A stretch of DNA of 7,954 nucleotides from Propionibacteriaceae bacterium (GTDB lineage: Bacteria > Actinomycetota > Actinomycetes > Propionibacteriales > Propionibacteriaceae): assembly GCA_009787035.1 (NCBI GenBank), contig WRGV01000003.1, forward strand, positions 8,800-16,753, written 5' to 3'. Made by a program: the position numbers and the translations under genes. Positions 7,001-7,954 of the stretch are shown here, in pieces. Within the stretch, counting starts at the first letter, position 1. Every line of letters begins with the position of its first letter. The notes under the pieces were generated by a model. It was not told where the DNA came from and ran no database searches. It saw nothing but the letters and a program-made list of their open reading frames with translations.

Positions 7001-7001
7001 C

Positions 7002-7954
7002 TTACGGCCGTGTGAGGACGACGACGGACCCGTCCCGGGCGACGACGACGTAGCCCAGCGAGAGCAGGATCTGCTCGCGCTGCGGCACCCAGTAGGTCTG
7101 CAGATTGCCCTCGGCGATGCTGTTCTCGTCGAGCAGCACCCAGGACGCCTGCAGGGGCCGGTCGGTCGAGTCGAGCCACGACTGTTTGGCCAGGTAGACG
7201 GTGTCGGCGTCGACCAGGTGCGGTGCGGCGTAGGTGTCGGCGATGACGCAGACGCCAGGGGGGATCTGCCGGACGCCCGCGGCCAGGTTGGCGGCGTCGG
7301 CCGGCGGGGGCGTCACGGCGAGCAGCGACTTCCACGTGTACGTCAGGGTGATCGTCGTCAGCGACAGCAGCAGGATGGCGGCCAGGTGGGCGACGCCGAG
7401 GAAGGGCAGCGTGGCGCGTGGGCTGCGCGGGTGACGGGGGCGCAGGTGTGTCCAGCCGTCGATCGCGGCCACCGCGCAGATCGCGACCATGGTGGCGTAG
7501 TAGTGCGATGTCACGGCCCAGTACGGCGGATAGTCGCTGACAAGGCGCGATGCCAGCGTTGGCAGCAGGATCAGCGCGATCGGCGAGCGCAGGCCGGGGC
7601 CGAGGGCCACCAGCAGCAGCACGACGACCTGCCACAGCGCCGGTTGGTGCAGCAGCGCCGCAGCGTTGGACGCCAGGCCGCCCGCCTGGCCCGGCACGTT
7701 GGCCAGGTAGATGTACTGCCCGTCGGGGTTGAATGCGGGGATGATCACCTTGATCAGCGCGACGAACGTGATCACGCTGGCCGCGCCCATGATCAGCCCC
7801 GCCTTGATGTGGTGCCGCGCCAGCAGCAGCAGGGCGATGCCGCCGAGCAGGAAGGTCGAATCCTCCTTGGTGAGCACGAGCAGCACCGAGCAGACGGCGA
7901 GGGGCCGCCAGCGTCCGTCCTCGCTCGCCTCGATGGCCAAAATCACTAGTGGAA
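7002..7954 (-). CDS. DUF2079 polytopic membrane protein, 5' end beyond the window
   Basis: About 317 C-terminal residues are present; the frame is open to the right edge, so the N-terminus is missing. Numbering from the GTG codon at 7946, the protein has repeated hydrophobic segments (about 15-25, 32-43, 50-71, 106-130, 152-163, 184-203) and then a soluble C-terminal part (211-314). TKEDSTFLLG (26-35), SDYPPYW (137-143) and SHYYATM (147-153) match the pattern of DUF2079 predicted membrane proteins, which look like GT-C-type glycosyltransferase relatives but have no assigned reaction. The GTG at 7946 is unlikely to be the true start: the frame continues left of it into PL, and family members usually have several more membrane helices and are roughly 450-550 residues long. 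It ends at a TAA followed at once by a hairpin. Its role, perhaps in the cell envelope, is inference only. Confidence 0.75.
   Translation of the reverse strand, partial: PLVILAIEASEDGRWRPLAVCSVLLVLTKEDSTFLLGGIALLLLARHHIKAGLIMGAASVITFVALIKVIIPAFNPDGQYIYLANVPGQAGGLASNAAALLHQPALWQVVVLLLVALGPGLRSPIALILLPTLASRLVSDYPPYWAVTSHYYATMVAICAVAAIDGWTHLRPRHPRSPRATLPFLGVAHLAAILLLSLTTITLTYTWKSLLAVTPPPADAANLAAGVRQIPPGVCVIADTYAAPHLVDADTVYLAKQSWLDSTDRPLQASWVLLDENSIAEGNLQTYWVPQREQILLSLGYVVVARDGSVVVLTRP

Noticed and set aside
6127..7635. A 502-codon open frame on the minus strand in another frame from the methyltransferase-like and DUF2079 genes
   Set aside because: It crosses gene boundaries, the hairpin and the convergent overlap, and has the Arg/Pro/Ala/His composition of a frame-shifted shadow.
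6642..7949. A 435-codon open frame on the plus strand, antisense to the methyltransferase-like and DUF2079 genes
   Set aside because: Low-complexity Arg/Gly/Asp/Gln/Val composition with no domain; the opposite strand encodes two recognisable proteins in the same stretch.
7941..7951. AATCACTAGTG at the right edge resembles the insert-flanking sequence of a common T-tailed cloning vector
   Set aside because: The match breaks after 11 bases (GG instead of GA), and the reverse strand reads PLVILAIEA, which fits the DUF2079 membrane segment in frame, so vector contamination is not supported.

Overview
The window is high-GC DNA with strong G/C bias at third codon positions. It looks like the chromosome of an Actinomycetota bacterium, probably one living without oxygen. 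The clues are a giant acyl-CoA dehydratase activase-like fusion protein, an actinobacterial variant leucine-rich-repeat (LRV) domain joined to a DsbA domain, a holin-X-like membrane protein, a DUF2079 membrane protein and a probable leaderless gene. Bifidobacteriaceae or Propionibacteriaceae would fit. This is inferred from protein style only; there is no rRNA or other taxonomic marker here.

Layout: three genes read rightward: the 1480-residue activase-like fusion (9-4451), a membrane-anchored LRV-DsbA thiol oxidoreductase-like protein (4536-5558) and a small two-segment membrane protein (5639-6214). Two genes read leftward: a class I methyltransferase-like protein (6204-6953) and the C-terminal two thirds or so of a DUF2079 membrane protein that runs off the right edge (7002-7954). 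The two groups converge and their ends overlap by 11 bp. Every gap between genes is under 100 bp, and three of them hold inverted repeats that look like terminators or leader hairpins.

How the genes relate: nothing ties all five into one pathway. The fusion protein resembles the ATP-driven electron donors that reduce 2-hydroxyacyl-CoA dehydratases, and it also carries dehydratase-like, cysteine-rich regions. No separate dehydratase subunit genes are in the window, so its substrate cannot be named. The DsbA-like protein should act on exported proteins outside the membrane. The hairpin after the fusion gene suggests the two are transcribed at least partly separately. The leftward pair is separated by a hairpin followed by a promoter-like box placed so that the methyltransferase message would begin at its own start codon.

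No mobile element, CRISPR array, tRNA, rRNA, prophage module or recognisable defence system was seen. The most notable points are the duplicated ATPase halves that keep both cluster cysteine pairs, the LRV-membrane-DsbA architecture, the degenerate SAM-binding loop of the methyltransferase, and the compact terminator/leaderless-promoter junction at 6960-7001.
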